Shown piece after piece: positions 61,637-64,000 of a stretch of DNA of 64,000 bases. The DNA lies in NCBI GenBank assembly GCA_963804495.1, contig CAWDQN010000006.1, positions 4,968-68,967 on the forward strand, given 5' to 3'. Source of the stretch: Rhodovastum sp963804495 (lineage in GTDB: Bacteria > Pseudomonadota > Alphaproteobacteria > Acetobacterales > Acetobacteraceae). A program made the position numbers and the translations under genes. Numbering within the stretch: position 1 is the first letter of the stretch; every line of letters begins with the position of its first letter. The notes beneath the pieces are model-generated. The model did no database searches. It was not told the origin of the DNA and worked only from the letters and a program-made list of their open reading frames with translations.

Positions 61637-61918
61637 ATGACCGACGGCATCGTCCAGCGCATCGAGCGCTTTACCTTCAGCCGCGGCGCTGTGCTGGTCG
61701 AGCGCCGCAACCGCGGCTACTCGCTCTACCACGCCGCCTCCGGGGCGCCGGTCGCACGCCTGCGCCCGAACGCCGACAACGATCGCGTCGAGGTGCTCTA
61801 CTGGTCACTCAAGAAGGAATGCTGGTCACCCACCGGCCCGTTCGGCCGCACCGTCCTGCCGCTCGAAGACGCCCTCCGCTTCATCGCCACCGAGGATATC
61901 TTCTGGGCGCTGGTCTGA
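61637..61918 (+). CDS. conserved small hypothetical protein
   Basis: 93 residues, MTDGIVQRIERFTFSRGAVL then YHAASGAPVARLRPNADNDR, VEVLYWSLKKECWSPTGPFG and DALRFIATEDIFWALV. A compact alpha/beta composition without signal or membrane segment. A truncated second copy of its 5' end lies at 41641-41708 on the other strand, beside an IS1182 fragment. This copy lies 100 bases from an IS701-type transposase, divergently. Function unknown. Confidence 0.7.
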   Translation: MTDGIVQRIERFTFSRGAVLVERRNRGYSLYHAASGAPVARLRPNADNDRVEVLYWSLKKECWSPTGPFGRTVLPLEDALRFIATEDIFWALV

Positions 61919-62328
61919 TGCGCACGTGGAATCACCGGCGGAAAGTCAAGCTGACGCAGTCGCGCCCGGAGGCTGGGGGCGGCGTGGGGCCGCGATGCGA
62001 CACAATGCCGAATTGCTGTGCCAGATCGCTGGCATTCCCGGACCCCGGGCGTTGCGCAGGATCAGGATGATGCAGAGAACGGCCGATGCGCGCATGCGCA
62101 TCGACACCTCATTTTCCTGATGGTCATCGGCTTGCCAGCCTGTATCTGTAGCGGACCGCAATTGCTGGCGGCTTGTGAGAGCCAGCGGTCCCTTTGATTG
62201 TGCAATAGGTACGCAGGCTGCTAGGTTAGAGCAACATAGGCCAGACCGACGACGACCGGGTAACAAAGCTGCTCGAAAAATAAAAAACTACAGCACACTG
62301 ACCGTATCCGGTCAGCAGGGAGGTCGAT
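61919..62328. other. ~410-bp intergenic region upstream of the acyl-CoA dehydrogenase
   Basis: No gene recognised. The last 60 bases are AT-rich (AATAAAAAACTACAGC at about 62279-62294) and hold the palindrome described below, so the promoter of the downstream gene should be here. Confidence 0.4.
62298..62315 (+). promoter_or_regulatory. candidate operator, palindrome CTGACC-N6-GGTCAG
   Basis: An 18-base dyad 13 bases before the acyl-CoA dehydrogenase ATG, close to the size of TetR-family operators that often control fatty-acid genes. No regulator gene is next to it, so the binding protein is unknown. Confidence 0.45.
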
Positions 62329-63966
62329 ATGCCCAAGTACACGCCGCAGACGCGCCTTGCCACCCACGACGTCACCAACCAGCCCCCCGAGCTTGCCGGG
62401 CTGAACCTGTTCACCACCGATCCCGCCCTGTCGATGGCGGCGCTGCGCGAGGGTGGCAAGTGGATGGCCACGAAGCTGGAAGCCCTTGGCGCCGAGGCCG
62501 GCTCGGCGCTGATGCGGGCGGCGGGCCGGACGGCAAACCGGAATCCGCCTGAGCTGGAGGTTTTTGACCGGTTCGGCCACCGGGTCGACGAGGTCCGGTT
62601 CCATCCCTCCTATCACATGCTGATGGACGCGGCGATGCGCCACGGTATCCACGCTATCGGCTGGAGCGGCCTGCCGGGTGCCTTTGTCGCGCATACGGCG
62701 ATGCTGGCGGTGGCGACGCAGGCCGAGCCCGGGACGATGTGCCCGATCAGCATGACCCATGCTTCGGTCGCCGCGCTGCGCCAGGCCCCCGATCTGGCGG
62801 ACGAATGGGTGCCGAGGGTGCTTGCGGGCCGCTACGATCCGGCGCTGCGGCCGGTCGCGCAGAAACGCGGCGTTACGCTCGGCATCGCGATGACCGAGAA
62901 ACAGGCCGGCTCGGATCTGCGCGCTAACGCCACCACGGCGGTGCCGCGGGGCGACGGAACCTGGGCACTCACCGGCCACAAATGGTTCTGCTCGGCGCCG
63001 ATGAGCGACGCTTTCCTGACGCTCGCGCAGACCGAGGCCGGCCCGACCTGCTTCCTGGTGCCGCGCATCGCCGCGGACGGGTCGCGCAACCCGATCCATC
63101 TGATGCGGCTGAAAGACAAGCTGGGCAATCGGTCGAACGCCGGCGCCGAGATCGAGTACCACGGCGCTCTTGCCCATCCGGTCGGTCCGCCAGGCCGCGG
63201 CATCGTCACCATCATCGAGATGGTGCACCATGCGCGGCTGGATACAATGGCGGCGACGTTGGGGATCATGCGCATGGCGTTGCTGCAGGCGGCGCACCAT
63301 GCGCGCCACCGGCACGCCTTCCAGAAGCCGCTTATCGAGCACGCCGCCATGCGCGCGGTGCTGGCCGACCTGGCGCTGGAATATGAGGCCGCTGCGGTGC
63401 TGGTGATGCGGGTCGCCCGCGCCTTCGACGCCGAGGCCGGACCGGAGCGTAGCTTTGCCCGGCTGGCGGTGGCGCTGGGCAAGTTCTGGCTGACCAAGCG
63501 CAATCCCGGGTTCGTGGCCGAATGCCTGGAGTGCGTGGGCGGCGGCGGCTATATCGAGGAAAGCGAGCTGGCGCTGCTGTATCGCGAGGCACCTTTCAAC
63601 GGGATCTGGCAAGGCGCGGGCAATGTGATTGCGCTCGACATGCTGCGCACGCTGACCCGCGATCCCGAGGCGGTCGTTGCGTGGCGCGACGAGGTGGCGG
63701 CGGCGCGCGGCGGCAGTCAGGCGCTCGATTCGGCCGCGGCGGAGCTGGAAGCGCTGTTGCCGCGGGCCGAAGAGGCGCGGGCGCGGGCGATCGCCGAACG
63801 GATGGCGCTGCTGCTGCAAGGGGCGCTGCTGGTGCGGCACGCGCCGCCGGAGGTCGCGGACGCGTTCTGCGCGACCCGCTTCGGCGGGGCAGGCGGACGC
63901 TGCTACGGCATTCTGCCGCCGGAGGCGGCGATCGATGTCGTGCTTGCGCGGTTGGGTGGGGCGTGA
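62329..63966 (+). CDS. acyl-CoA dehydrogenase family protein, AidB-like
   Basis: 545 residues. GLNLFTTDPALSMAALREGG near the start, MTEKQAGSDLRANATTA, LTGHKWFCSAPMSDAFLTLA, NRSNAGAEIEYHGALAHPVG, ECVGGGGYIEESELALLYRE and APFNGIWQGAGNVIALDMLR place it in the AidB-like branch of the acyl-CoA dehydrogenase superfamily. AidB of E. coli is FAD-containing and induced by alkylation damage; many homologues are simply acyl-CoA dehydrogenases. RBS GGGAGG lies before the ATG. It is complete: the stop is 34 bases from the window end. Confidence 0.92.
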   Translation: MPKYTPQTRLATHDVTNQPPELAGLNLFTTDPALSMAALREGGKWMATKLEALGAEAGSALMRAAGRTANRNPPELEVFDRFGHRVDEVRFHPSYHMLMDAAMRHGIHAIGWSGLPGAFVAHTAMLAVATQAEPGTMCPISMTHASVAALRQAPDLADEWVPRVLAGRYDPALRPVAQKRGVTLGIAMTEKQAGSDLRANATTAVPRGDGTWALTGHKWFCSAPMSDAFLTLAQTEAGPTCFLVPRIAADGSRNPIHLMRLKDKLGNRSNAGAEIEYHGALAHPVGPPGRGIVTIIEMVHHARLDTMAATLGIMRMALLQAAHHARHRHAFQKPLIEHAAMRAVLADLALEYEAAAVLVMRVARAFDAEAGPERSFARLAVALGKFWLTKRNPGFVAECLECVGGGGYIEESELALLYREAPFNGIWQGAGNVIALDMLRTLTRDPEAVVAWRDEVAAARGGSQALDSAAAELEALLPRAEEARARAIAERMALLLQGALLVRHAPPEVADAFCATRFGGAGGRCYGILPPEAAIDVVLARLGGA

Positions 63967-64000
63967 GCGAAGAGGCAAACCTCGCATCGTCAGACAGCAC

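Noticed and set aside
60139..61640. Exact limits of the IS701-type element
   Set aside because: I looked for inverted repeats on both sides of the transposase gene and saw no convincing pair, so only the gene is annotated.

Overview
ORGANISM. The window is high-GC DNA dominated by GC-rich third codon positions. Its housekeeping genes (short-form hisG-hisD, infA-maf-rng-yacG-tRNA-Phe, murA, dcd, opgC, nnrD) look alphaproteobacterial and most like the Acetobacteraceae (Rhodopila, Acidiphilium or Rhodovastum type). That placement comes from recognising protein styles and gene order; no search was possible. LAYOUT. 1-1.6 kb: a hypothetical protein and a broken lipocalin-like gene. 1.8-4.1 kb: a small AT-richer mobile-type island with a broken serine recombinase and three unknown genes. 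4.5-9.0 kb: histidine genes, infA, maf, RNase G-like gene, yacG and tRNA-Phe. 9.2-12.7 kb: a complete IS3-family element and AT-richer cargo (pentapeptide-repeat protein, nucleotidyltransferase). 13.3-24.7 kb: nnrD, a glutathione transferase, an AceE-like thiamine-diphosphate enzyme, murA, dcd, opgC, tRNA-Leu, a lipoprotein, an XRE regulator and a hydroxypyruvate-isomerase-like gene. 24.8-29.3 kb: AI-2E-family transporter, patatin-phospholipase plus 3-hydroxybutyrate dehydrogenase pair, LysR regulator. 29.7-35.4 kb: a tightly packed redox cluster (small membrane proteins, membrane Rieske protein, SDR, Rieske-glutamate-synthase fusion, hydrolase). 35.6-37.9 kb: TonB-dependent receptor. 38.3-41.3 kb: msrB-dipZ-msrA, a periplasmic methionine-sulfoxide repair operon. 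41.4-44.2 kb: transposase and gene fragments, NnrU-family protein, small unknowns. 44.3-51.3 kb: a five-gene peptide/opine-type ABC importer and a divergent FAD amine/amino-acid oxidoreductase. 51.5-56.2 kb: NarL-type response regulator and a large PAS hybrid kinase. 56.6-59.2 kb: radC and an RpfF-type diffusible-signal-factor synthase. 59.4-61.9 kb: decayed ISL3 and SDR remnants and an IS701-type transposase. 62.3-64 kb: an AidB-like acyl-CoA dehydrogenase. HOW THEY WORK TOGETHER. The clearest functional units are the MsrB-DipZ-MsrA repair system, the patatin/BdhA pair (likely storage-polymer or lipid turnover), the Dpp-type importer with its oxidase, and the redox cluster at 29.7-34.5 kb, which I cannot match to a named pathway and consider the best candidate for an undescribed system. 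CAVEAT. At least twelve otherwise well-conserved genes, including hisD, carry exactly one single-base insertion or deletion. Undoing one base restores a family-like, full-length reading frame in each. This pattern suggests sequence error in the assembly more than biological decay, so these genes are reported as full-extent features with the shift noted.
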